Source: Rhynchospora pubera
Lineage: Eukaryota > Streptophyta > Magnoliopsida > Poales > Cyperaceae
Reading direction: 5' to 3'
Assembly (NCBI GenBank): GCA_028095005.1
Contig: CM051462.1
Coordinates: 173,299,955 to 173,363,954, forward strand
DNA length: 64,000 bases
The notes beneath the pieces were generated by a model. That model worked only from the letters and a program-made list of their open reading frames with translations, was not told where the DNA came from and ran no database searches. A program made the translations under genes and the position numbers. This document shows, in pieces, positions 24,301 to 34,936 of the stretch; positions within the stretch are counted from its first letter, which is position 1; each line of letters opens with the position of its first letter.

Positions 24301-25325
24301 AGAACATTGCCAGAAAAAATGATCAGAATTTGAATGATTGAGAAAAACTTTGCACTCTCATACTTAGGATACAATGTGTGAACTAAAATATATTCAAGAA
24401 CTTAGAAAATAAAATATCAAAAAAATATATATTGGAACTCCCATAGTGATTTTTATTTTGTATATAAGAACTAACAAATATACTCTTGACTAAAAAGATT
24501 ATTCTTACATGAATGAATGTAGGTGCATGTTGATACTCAAGTAAAGTCGGGCCAGTGGAGTTGGGTCATAGTTATGTATTGTTAATATAAAATAAAAATT
24601 GTTGACTAGATTGTTATATTTAAAAAAAATATTGATATTTTAATTTTTTTTAGATGATTTCCCAATGCAAGGACTTGCATGTACGTAGCTGATCGCATGG
24701 TCAGACCTGATTAGATTATATTAAGTATTATTGTAGTAGCAAATATATGTTACTAAAAATTGTTATTTTGTGAACAATTGCATTGGACAATAAAATGCTA
24801 TCAAGTAAAGTTTAAATAGCAAATTCGACCTAATATTTTTGTGGCATTTGAAGATTATACCAAATGTCCAAATCCTCTCATATTCGCAAGAACGCAATTT
24901 TCTCTTTCATAGATCAGCTCTGTCTTAGAGAAATTACGTATGCAAAATGAATGTCTTTTATTAAATTCGTATTGAGCGAATTATGTTCAATTGAATTAAA
25001 ATGGTAAAGAAATGTATTGTGGAAGGACTGACAGGAGTGCCTATTAGTAATGTTCATATGATTGCAAAACATTGATACACTTTATGTTGTACATTATTTT
25101 CATATTGGTTGAATTTTGTTTTGAAAAATAAATCAATTTATTAGGAATAACTTTGTTTAGGTATTGTAGATGCTGAAGTTTGTCTGCCTTCAAGTAGATA
25201 GAATATATTTGTTCTAACTTATTTATGAATTTCCAAAAATATATATAACTTAATTATGAAAATCTAAAAAAAAAAAAATTTAAAGAAAACTCAAATATCG
25301 AGCGAAGCTCGATTTCCCCACCTAG
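21353..25325 (+). mobile_element. non-autonomous Helitron 1 (about 3.97 kb)
   Basis: The 5' end reads TCAGTATACTAAATAAAG after a host A. The 3' end reads CTAG (25322-25325) before a host T. It is preceded by a hairpin at 25297-25313 (7-bp stem ATCGAGC/GCTCGAT, loop GAA) and 12 bases. These are the standard Helitron signatures: 5' TC, 3' hairpin plus CTRR, insertion between A and T. Deleting it restores a sequence matching the neighbouring tandem copy at about 21236-21270. That is a paralogous empty site. No Rep/helicase ORF is present, so it is non-autonomous. It carries a captured gene piece at 21752-21971. Confidence 0.85.
21752..21971 (+). pseudogene. PTH2: captured first exon of peptidyl-tRNA hydrolase 2
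   Basis: Bacterial/archaeal-type Pth2 enzymes release peptides from peptidyl-tRNA. The ATG at 21752 opens a frame that reaches SLSAGATGEELKVVLVVRQD, then LDMGAGKIASKCA, the start of the Pth2 catalytic fold (conserved VRxDLxMGxGKxAxQ region). The frame ends at a plausible donor (GTAAGA at 21972) that splits the expected His codon. No later PTH2 exon is convincing downstream. A short stretch near 22688-22800 could be a decayed one, but it has stops. Upstream bases 21540-21750 look like a captured 5' leader. In K-C-A the family usually has Gln at the first position. The location wholly inside Helitron 1 makes this a transduplicated fragment rather than a functional gene. Confidence 0.7.
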
Positions 25326-25760
25326 TATATAATTAAAAATGATTATTAGTTTAATGATATTTTTGTTAAAAATATGTCATCAAGATGTGCTTATTTAATA
25401 TGTAAAACTTAAGAGATTGTTTCCTTATTTATTAATGGACTCATTGGAAAAATAGTAAATTCCGGAGCTCATTTGTTACTCAATTAAAAGATAAATAATA
25501 AATAAATTTTGTTAACTATCCTGATTAAATACTGGCGTATTGATGGATTCATTGGGAAAATAATAACGTTCCAGATATTTCTTAGTTGTTTTCTAGTATG
25601 ATATTATTCCCTACATAAGTGCAAAATTAAATACAGTCTTATCGCAAAAGCCAAAGGAGAGTTATTCTAGAGAAATTCGCAAACCTCATATGCGAGTACA
25701 AATATAAGGCTTAGAAAATTTTTAAAGTTCTCTCCTTTAAGGAACGTGATGGCCGGATTC
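25326..25760. repeat. segmental repeat copy B, left part
   Basis: Matches copy A from about 18905-19090 and 19640-19850 (for example AAAATAATAACGTTxCCAG and TATTCTAGAGAAATTC). It is cut at 25.76 kb by a (TA)n tract full of inverted-repeat elements and resumes near 27840. Confidence 0.65.
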
Positions 25761-25770
25761 CGATATGTTG

Positions 25771-25804
<34 letters not shown>

Positions 25805-25809
<5 letters not shown>

Positions 25810-26205
25810 AAACCTATGGTGCATACTAATGTACGGAAGTTTCGGTGCATACTGATCCGAACTCTTGGATCTGCTTCAAAATGACCGATCCAAACCGTCC
25901 AATATGATCTCCCTATTGAAATCTCCTTGTCGACCAAATTTTACATTTTTTTGATATTTTTAAGTATTTTTTTCGGATTTTTAAAAACTGCTATTTTTGA
26001 ACGGTTCAGAAAAAATTAGATTAGCGATTTTTGAAAATTTGAAAAAAATACTTAAAAATTTCGAAAAAATATAAAATTTGGTCGGTAAGGAGATTATAAC
26101 AAGAAGATCATATTGAACGGTTTGGATCGGTCATTTTGAAGCAGATCTAAGAAATCAGATCAGTATGCACCGAAGCTTCCGTACATTAGTATGCACGATA
26201 TGTTT

Positions 26206-26209
<4 letters not shown>
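25805..26209. mobile_element. long inverted-repeat element a
   Basis: The outer arms pair over about 35 bases with only two mismatches. The left arm starts AGAGAAAACCTATGGTGCAT and the right arm is its inverse with an ATATCG variant. Inside is the shared core arm (GACCGATCCAAACCGTCCAA, TATGATCTCC, ACCAAATTTTACATTTTTT). Flanked by (TA)n on both sides. No coding capacity. The element as a whole folds into one long imperfect hairpin. Confidence 0.8.
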
Positions 26210-26237
<28 letters not shown>

Positions 26238-26240
<3 letters not shown>

Positions 26241-26634
26241 AATCTATTGTGCATACTAATGTACAGAAGCTTCGGTGCATACTGATCCGAACTTTTGGAT
26301 CTGCTTCAAAATGACCGATCCAAACCGTCCAATATGATCTCCCTATTGAAATCTCCTTGCCGACCAAATTTTACATTTTTTCGATATTTTTAAGTATTTT
26401 TATCGGATTTTTAAAAACAGCTATTTTTGAACGGTTCAGAAAAAATTAGATTAGTGATTTTTGAAAATTTGAAAAAAATACTTAAAAATTTCGAAAAAAT
26501 ATAAAATTTTGTCGGTAAGGAGATTATAACAAGGAGATCATATTGGACGGTTTGGATCGGTCATTTTGAAGCAGATCCAAGAATTCGGATCAATATGCAC
26601 CGAAGCTTCCGTACATTAGTATGCACGATATGTT
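26238..26634. mobile_element. long inverted-repeat element b
   Basis: A close copy of element a, with the same outer module (GTGCATACTAATGTAC) and the same core, separated from it by a (TA)n tract. A CT-rich tail joins it to the next TA run. Confidence 0.8.
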
Positions 26635-26707
26635 CTCTCTCTCTATATATATATAATCGCGATGTACAAAATCTCAATACATCGGAATGCATCATAGGCA
26701 TATATAT

Positions 26708-27082
26708 GAGTTTAGCTACGGTGAGTCGCGACTCACGGATCCTTCAGTGAGTCGCGATCAAAACTCCTAGATCTAGATCAAAATGATCGATCCAAACCGT
26801 CCAATATGATCTCCGTATTGAAATCTCCGTGCAAACCAAATTTTTTATTTTTTCGAAATTTTTAAGTATTTTTTTCGGATTTTTAAAAACTGATGTTTTT
26901 GAATGGTTCAGAACCAATTAGATTAACGATTTTCTAAAATTTCAAAAAAATACTTAAAAATTTCGAAAAAATAAAAAATTCGGTGTACATGGAGATTTCA
27001 ATAGGGAGATCATATTGGACGATTTGGATCGGTCATTTTGAACTAGATCTAGGAGTTTTGGTCGCGACTCACCGTAGCTAAA

Positions 27083-27085
<3 letters not shown>
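26708..27085. mobile_element. long inverted-repeat element c, different outer module
   Basis: The ends are GAGTTTAGCTACGGTGAGTC and its exact inverse. The outer module contains GTGAGTCGCGACTCAC, unlike elements a and b. The core (CGATCCAAACCGTCCAATAT, GATCTCCGTATTGAAATC) is the same. Flanked by (TA)n. Confidence 0.8.
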
Positions 27086-27127
<42 letters not shown>

Positions 27128-27131
<4 letters not shown>

Positions 27132-27470
27132 CCTCAATCAAAGCGCTTTGACCAAAGTCTCGGTTAAACTCCGTCAGATCTCAATTTTGAAAATTCAAAT
27201 GACCGATCCAAACCGTCAAATATGACCTCCATATTGAAATCTCCTTACAGACCAAAATTTTCATTTTTTTGAATTTTAAAAAATCGTTAATCTAATTTGT
27301 TCTGAACCCTACAAAAAATACTTAAAAATTTCAAAAAAATGAAAATTTTGGTCGTCAAGGAGATTTCAATATGGAGATCATATTTGACGGTTCGGATCGG
27401 TCATTTGAACTTTCAAAATTGAGAACTGACGGGGTTTAACCGGGACTCCGGTCAAAGCGCTTTGATTGAA

Positions 27471-27476
<6 letters not shown>
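27128..27476. mobile_element. long inverted-repeat element d, third outer module
   Basis: The ends pair as CAATCAAAGCGCTTTGACC against GGTCAAAGCGCTTTGATTG. A further outer segment (TTAAACTCCGTCAG) pairs with CTGACGGGGTTTAA. The inner arms carry the common core (TGACCGATCCAAACCGTC). The element is followed by (CT)n and (TA)n. Confidence 0.8.
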
Positions 27477-27528
<52 letters not shown>

Positions 27529-27542
27529 TTGGAAATAAGAGG

Positions 27543-27680
27543 AGATTTATTTATAGTTTATAGAGACATAGTCCACTCAGTAAATCAAAGTTTATTCTTC
27601 TTCCACGTCCAACGGAAATTGAACCTGTTACCTCTAGAATAATGGCAGAGCCACTAACCATCTGTGCTGGACTCCATTCG
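27543..27680 (-). mobile_element. second-type SINE-like sequence
   Basis: On the minus strand a tRNA-like head (GATGGTTAGTGGCTCTGCC) is followed by a B-box-like AGGTTCAATTTCC and a short body. The family differs from the SINEs at 413 and 15866. No clear target duplication. Confidence 0.4.
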
Positions 27681-27839
27681 ATATATTGTAATCCTTGTAG
27701 TCTCAATATTGATACTCATAAGAAATATGTTGTAATATATTTTGTATACTATGCGATATCATAGATATTTTGTATTAAAAATATATTTTAGATAGTTTAA
27801 GAACAAAATTATAACATATTTTGAATTTTTAACGATCTA

Positions 27840-28080
27840 TGAAATTTTTGCGCACAAAATTCATTTGTAAAAATCATGTCATTTTCTATCTTTCTATGAT
27901 TGATCATGAATAAAGTTAATAACTCATGCGATTAGTTAATAAAAACTTATTTAGCGGAGAGAACTAGCTCTTAATCCGGCAACGCATCAAAACTCGGGTG
28001 AAATATCTTGTAGATATTTGAAATTCAAAATAATTTAGAAAATTTGACCTCCTCTATCTTTGGAAAAAAAAATGGTAATT
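27840..28080. repeat. segmental repeat copy B, middle part
   Basis: Matches copy A at about 19845-20130 (AAATTCATTTGxAAAAATCA, then TAACTCA, then GAACTAGxTxTTAATCCxGC). It ends where the Mutator-like element begins and resumes at 34.94 kb. Confidence 0.65.
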
Positions 28081-28593
28081 GATGTTTACCATCCCTCATT
28101 TTTCCATCCAACTATCCAATTAGGCGCGCCATTTTTTTTGGGCCCGAGCGTCTGGCCCATCTAAACATCAAACGGAATCGCGCGGCAATTAAACATCCCT
28201 CCGAATCACTGGACCGTTCCAGTTGCCTCCTTTCGTTTCTATTTTGATTTCAGAAATCAAAATACCTTACTTCTTCTGGCGATACGCGCCATTCTCTATC
28301 GTGTTCTTGTTGATAATCTTTCGTTCCAGTCGCCTCCTTTCCGCTGATAAACAGGTGTGTAATTTGTTGTAATTTCATTCTCTTTATCATATTTCCTCTA
28401 TTATTTCTGTAAACCTCCTCTTCTCCCTCGGATTCAATTGAAAGATAATTTCTGTTGTAATCTGATACGCGATAGACACACAGTTACTTCATTGTTTCAT
28501 CAAGCGTAGAAATTTTGTTGAAATTTTTTACCATTACAGGTTTTGTATCGATCTTGTGCCATTGATTCGACAGATTTTGGAATTTTTACAAAA

Positions 28594-31500
28594 ATGTCGG
28601 GATCAGGTTAGTAATTCATGACCGTTTAGTTATTTATACATTTAATGTCTTGATTAAATTTCGAATCGAGAGATTTCTACATGGATTGATGGAACAATAT
28701 GTCACAAGATGCTATTTATATTATTTGGTTTATTAATAAATTGATTAATTATTCCTCATACCTCATTTAATTCATGTTGTGGACTGAATCCTCTAAAATG
28801 TTCAGTTAGTTGCCTAACCTATTGTGTTAAGTGCATATAGCCATTTGATTATATTACTAGAAGAGATTGGTATGGTTGGCATGATCAAATTCATGTGGAT
28901 TCACACGAGTGATCAGTTTGTTAATTCAAATGTTTTGATAAATGCATCTAGGGATGTGATAAAGATATTTTAGCGCCATTCTGTCATTGCTGACAACCTC
29001 TTACTATGTTTTAATAGGTAGTGATTTGGACCTTGCTCAGGATTTACAACTGAGTACTCAACGTGAAGCAGGTGTTGAAGATCCGACATGGTGGGATGTT
29101 GGTGTTGATGAGTATGAACAAGGAGATGATCAAGTTGTTGATCTAATAGAGGAGGGTAATCAATCTGTTGTTGAAGTTGGGTTAGATATAGCTGCCACCG
29201 AACAACCTCTCCAGTCTGTTGTTCCTCCACCATATATTGGTATGGAATTTTCATCCAGCGATGCGGGGCATATGTATTACCTACGTTATGCAATTGACCG
29301 GGGTTTTGGTGTAATGAAAAATGGAGGTTCTAGCAAAAATGGCAGAAAAAGGGTGATTATCACTTGTTCAAAGGGTGGAAAACCTAAAATCTCTGCCAAA
29401 AAAGCTATACCTGACAAAAACAGAAATGTTGAAAAAAAGCTTTGCAAGGCTCGTGTATACTTGAAGCTGGATCAGTCCAAGGATGTTTGGGTTGTCACTG
29501 GTTTTTGTGATAAGCACAATCATGTTCTCTGCCCAGATTTCTCACATAAAATCAGGTCTCATTGATCAATACAAGACTGGGCGATAAATCAACTTGAACT
29601 CAATGACAGATCTAGTGTCCCTGTCATTTCCAACATCAACGCGGTCACTGCAATGGGAGGTGGGCCACATCACTGCGGTTTTACCGAGCGCGATGCCAGG
29701 AATGTTCTAGCAAAAATGAGAAGGGGAAGCTTCCAGAAAGGTGATGCTAAGGCACTGATGCAATTTTTTCGAGAAGCAAAAAGGAAGGATCCAAAGTTTT
29801 ACTATTCTTACAAATTTGATGAGGATAACCGGCTTGATATTGTTTTCTGGACCGACTCGACATCCCAATCGTGCTACAAATTCTTCGGCGATGTAAGGGA
29901 TCATATTGTTTACCTAAGGGATCATATTGTTTACCTAAGGGATCTTATTAATTTTCATAAGGGATCTTATTAAGTTTCTGTCTGATTAATATTTTGCCTA
30001 CTCCTTTTTATATAGCTGGTAAGGATGTCACCCTTTGTTGTCGCCCTATACGAATGGTTAAATTCTACAAGGAACAATTGGCTCATCTCATGACTGAAGG
30101 CCACTTCAACAAACTAAAACATTCTCCTTTCGCCCACTTTTTGGAAATGCCACCAATTATTGTTTCAAACAATCTATTCAAGGAGATATTTGATTGTTTT
30201 GATCCACATCAGAGGACTTTCAAGATTGCTGGTCGTACAGTGTCATTCACCGTACAAGACGTGGCACTCTCTTTAGGTATTACTCTTTTCCAAAAAAATT
30301 AATTATTTGTATTGTATACTATAAAGGTTCAATTCAATTAATAGAAGTTTCCATGTTAAGAAGTATTACATTCTTTGAAACATGTTTAGGTTGACTCCCT
30401 GCAACTTTTTGTGTGTTTAGGTTTGAGTCAGGACGGTGACTACCTTCAACTTTATCATGAAGGCGGCCAAAGAAAGCGTCTTGGTGATCCTAAACATCGC
30501 CTCAAGAAAATTTACTTCCCTGATGATGATCCTGATGATAAGGAGGTTCAACAAGATCAGGACGCGCAGCGCCATGATGTGGTGCATGATCAACAACCGC
30601 ATCAGGCAGAGGTCGACCACGACTCAGAAGAGGAGGCTGACGAGGACGAATCAAACTTCCCTAAAAATCGTGTCGACTACAAAAAATTGGAGAGGAAACT
30701 TCTAATGCTGGTTGAGAAAACTGATGAACAATCAGTGGATGACTTTACTGCACTTCTGGTCCTTTATGTTTTCACAATGCTGCTTTTTCCAACTTCAAGT
30801 GGGAGAGTGGATATGGGCTTAATCCCTTTTGTTTCGGATTTTCAAAACCATCGTACCATAGCATGGGCAAGAATGGTTCATACAGCGCTTACTCAGCATA
30901 TGGTCGATGCGTGTGACCACACCAACCATAAAAAGAAATTAAACAAATCAGTTTGCATTGGAGGATGTGCACTGGCCATCATTGTAAGTTTTCTCATCTC
31001 CATTATTTTTTTCATTACACTGTATTAATGAAGATATTATAGATATATTATGTGCTCAATTTATTGCTACACGGGTGTGGTTTTATGAGAGGTGTCAATT
31101 AAGAATGTATAGGCTCAAGTCTGGTGGAATCCCACGGTACTACAATTGGGACTTGTACCGAAGACTGTCCCGCCAAGCAGCAGCTGAAATTGTTGATGGG
31201 GTCAAAAGTGGTGATGTTATTCAAACGGAACTTCAAATGAATGATACCGAGTCTGCTATGGTTACACGTGGGATGACACTTGAATTGATTGTGAAACCAG
31301 GTCCTCTTGTTGCTGCTCATAATAGAAAGAGGATTATTAGGTCCAGAAAAGAAAATGAACAACAAACGGGTCTGGCTCAGAAGAGGAAGAGGGCTTCAAA
31401 CAATGATGACTCCATCCACCTGGAAAAAGGTAAATACACATATTTGCTCCTTCCATGTTGTCTAAATTGTTTTCTCCGTTGCTCTATCTGTTACTTTTAT

Positions 31501-34180
31501 TGACATCGATGTATTTTTTGTGTGTACACAGTAAAAAAAAAACACTGGATATAAATAAAGTTAAACAAGGAACAAATAAGTAGTATCAAAGGATACTATT
31601 CTTTATATAAGTCTTCTTTTTGTGTCAAATAAGAGGAAATCAGCATATGTTCTACAATAAGGTGACTGTTGAGTTCTGTAACTTACTTGTAATTTGTTTG
31701 CAAAATCTGTTGAAGATACTACTCCTACTGCTAATGCTGATGATGACGAACTGAACGATTCGGAAAAGGGTGGGAGCAACACTGGTAGGGAGAGCCAGAG
31801 GGCTTCAAACAATGATGCCTCCAACAGCTTGGAGAAAGGTAATTACACATATTTGCTCCTTTCATGATGTCTAAATTGTTTACTCTGTTGTTTTACATGT
31901 TGTTTTTATTTACGTCGATGTATATTTTGCGTGTACACCGTAAAAAAAAACCTGGCTTGAAATTAAAATTCACAAAGGGACAAATAATTTGTATTAAAGG
32001 ATACTATTCTTAGTATAAGTGTTCTGTTTGTGCAGATTTTAATGAAATAAGAAACTTTTCTACAATAAGGGGACTGCTGAGTTTTGTACCTTAATTGTAA
32101 TTTGTTTGCAGAATCTGTTCAAGACACTACTCGCACTGGTAATGCTTCTGAAGACGGACTGAACGTAGCGGAAAAGGGTGGGAGCAGCACTGCGATGGAT
32201 GGTTGTGGTATTGACACTGACAAGGAAAAAAATGACTGTTCCAGAGACGACATGAACCTGTCGAGAGATGACATTGACACATGTAACTGTGTAGTAGGTT
32301 TCAAAAAGGTTAACTAGTACGACCACTGTTGTAGTTTGTTCAAATTAATTTGTCTTTTTTACAGGGATCCAAGTTCCTGATACTCATCCAACATGGGATG
32401 TAAAATCAGAACCATCGTTTAGTTTAGGTTTAGGTTTAACTCAAAGTAGTGAGAGTGAACAAGACGATCCTGGTACACCACCAGGATTTTATGAAACTGT
32501 CGGTGAAGTGGCGGACACGATTCAGTTCTTGAGGGACTGTGATTACCATTATACATTGAGTAAGAGTTTAGTTTATGTAGTTAAGGGATTTTAAGTGATG
32601 ACCATGTGCTTTTGTAGTCAAATAATGACAAAAATTCAATGTGGGTCTAACATAATTTTAGGTTTCAGTTTTAAAGATAATTGCTAACTTGTGTATTCTA
32701 ATTGCATCAACTATTTCAGACTTCAAATTTTTCTGGATGCATGGTGAAGATAAGGTGTCTGGCACCTTTGATGATTGGTGGGAGAGTAGATCAATCGCTG
32801 AATTAAGAAAAAGTTCAAAGGGACGCGTGATCAGAACAAATAGGAACTATGGGAGCCCATTTGCAGACCCTTTTTTTCTGAAATCTGAGGCAAAGAAGAG
32901 GAAGAAGGTCGATTTGTCCCGTTTCTGGAGAGATTTTGATTTCACCACAACACAAATTATTACCAGTAAACTCGACGATGAGATGTTATATGTCATGCAA
33001 CGTCTGGAGAGTGGACAAGTACCAACTGTCGTTTACAACACTGGCTCAAATGTTGTAAGTTCAGCTGAATTGCTGCAGTTTCTTAAGAGACAGCTCATTC
33101 CAAATAATGTAAGTTTTTGGTTTCCTCACTATTTTATTCACAGTTATAAATAATTATACAGTCCTAAATTCGCACTTATAAAAAAAACAGAGAATCACAA
33201 TTATTGCACGTCTCTTGTTTCAATTTCAGGTCATGTCCTCTTTAATTGACATCATCCATAGAGAAGGCAAGGCAGTTCACAAGTGGACCTATATTAATCA
33301 AGTTCAGTTGGTTAGTAACCATTCTACTCTCCAATCTCATTCATAGGGATGAATCAGATTTATAATATTCGTTCATTTGGTTACTTCAATGGAGTACATT
33401 AACACATCAACTCTTCAATTAGATGTAATTCACATAATTGATGATCACAGTTATGTCCATGGCAACTATCATTCGTTCATTTGGTTACTTCAATGGAGTA
33501 CATTAATGCATCAACTATTAATTTAGATGTACTTCACCTAATTGATGCTCAGTGTTATATTCAGGTAAGTTATTCAATTTAAAATTACAATACATGTTGA
33601 TTTTATTTTCTTAACTTAATTTACAATTCCAAATTGAAATGTTCTCTGCAAATGTGGACTTAATCAGAGAGAAAGGCAGCCACGTTTTTAGCCCTGAATT
33701 TATGGAAGCTGAAATGATTGTTTTCCTCTCTACTTTCAATGATATAAAATGGTGGATGACTATTGTAAACCTGAGAGCAAACACTGCCGAGATCTACTGT
33801 TCAGGAATCAAGAGAGAACTCATAAATGAACAGGTAGAGAGTGAAATTGATGGTTTCAAGCATTTTTTGGCGTGGCGTGCTAATGACGAAAAATACATGG
33901 GTCTTCGCATTGAATGGGTAGATGGTATCCACCGACATCTTATTCCATACTGGAACAGTTTGCAGCTTCTCAGAATACTCGGAAGCAAAATTGTCAATCA
34001 ACCCTTGCCAACCAGTGTAAGTTTGCAAAATTTTGGTAAACAATAAATAAGTTTGACCCACTCTTACAAAACTTAATATGTGTATTGCAGGAGATTGATG
34101 TTACTGTTGACAAGTACCTTTTTGCATATCACTTGTTAAAGGATCCTGCCAATACTGTGAAGGGAATTTTACGTCTTTAG
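28594..34180 (+). pseudogene. decayed FAR1 / plant mobile-domain-like / Ulp1-like chimeric gene
   Basis: Splice-compatible exons are 28594-28606 (ATG), 29018-29892, 30024-30276, 30421-30983, one to 31430, 32112-32308, 32365-32559, 32720-33108, 33230-33310, one to 34016, and 34091-34180. Exon 2 encodes a FAR1-type DNA-binding region (Cys and His at TCSKGGK, CKAR, GFCDKHNH) and the FAR1 linker up to YKFDEDNRLDIVFWTDS and FFGD. It stops just where the MULE transposase should begin. Then follow a region like the plant mobile domain/DUF1985 (FAHFLEMPP, FKIAGRTVSFTVQDVALSLG, LFPTSSG) and a C-terminal region like plant Ulp1-type proteins (DIKWWMTIVNLR). An in-frame TGA at 29563-29565 sits where the family has Arg, consistent with CGA decay. 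The Ulp1-like part lacks the catalytic His, Asp and Cys. At least one acceptor is lost. Probably nonfunctional. The family name of the middle domain is inference. Confidence 0.6.
31386..32200 (+). repeat. tandem duplication of one exon plus intron inside the chimeric gene
   Basis: The unit of about 405 bp runs from an AGGGCTTCAAACAATGATG exon segment through a donor (AAAG/GTAAxTACAC), an intron with ACATATTTGCTCCTT, and the next exon start AATCTGTTxAAGA. The second unit has a normal acceptor (TTTGCAG at 32105-32111). In the first, the same place reads TTTGCAA, so that exon could no longer be spliced in the usual way. Confidence 0.75.
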
Positions 34181-34936
34181 GTATTTACACAAATTTAAAA
34201 CATATTTTCTGTCAATCTTGGGAAAAATGTCGTAAGTTTCCCTTTATTCAACTTATGACTGAAAATCTAATCCCACACAAACAATCTGCCAGGTCCAGCA
34301 TAAAGATGATGGGTTCAATGTCTCAAGGGATCATTATCTTCAGCAACATTATGATATTTACTGAACATTTCTTCTTAAATTTGTATGACTTGTGCTGATA
34401 TTACTTTCTGTAATGATTTGGATTGGCTATTATGGATATTATTATTTTGTATTTATGGATGGGATTGATGTCCCTTTATTATGGATCATAATTATGTCTC
34501 CATTTAAATGAACATATATGTATTGTTATATCATCATATCTAGTAACTAAATCAACCATATCTGTATATAGTCTCGCAGAAATAGTGGGTAAAATGTGAA
34601 AATAAAAGTTGAAATGCCTTTACTAATATACTGTACCAAATATAACAATTTGAATATTTACGTCTAAATAACCAATCCCTAGTCGTATCTATCTAAACAT
34701 TTAGAAGAGTAATCTAACCGATCCCTTAATGCATCAATCACAACACATAATTGAAGCTGACGTCATCATGTGCCATACGCGCGGGTATGACGGGAGGGCG
34801 CGAAACAAATGGGCCTGAACGCCTGGAGAGGCCCAATTTTGCTGCGCGCTGGTTCGCTGGGTGATGGATGGTGCGCTGGTTCGCTGGGTGATGGATGGTT
34901 GGATGGAAAAATGTTGGATGGTTCGTATTATTTCCG

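Larger units (their letters stand above)
28081..34936 (+). mobile_element. 6.9-kb Mutator-like element carrying a FAR1/Ulp1-type gene
   Basis: The ends are imperfect long inverted repeats. Reading inward, the left end has ACCATCCCTCATTTTTCCAT from 28088, and the right end, read inward from 34922, has ACCATCCAACATTTTTCCAT. Similarity continues through GGGCC, GGCCCAT and GCGCG segments for over 100 bases. ATG(G/T)TAATTG flanks both sides, a 10-bp duplication typical of Mutator-like elements, and flank similarity extends further left into an A-run. The paralogous repeat at about 20120 lacks the element. A 26-bp tandem duplication (GCGCTGGTTCGCTGGGTGAT and on) lies inside the right arm at 34837-34890. 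No MULE transposase catalytic region is seen. Confidence 0.75.

Noticed and set aside
32419..32440. Telomere-like TTTAGG repeats
   Set aside because: Only about three imperfect units, lying in the coding frame of the chimeric gene (Ser-Leu-Gly-Leu-Gly-Leu). Not an interstitial telomere.
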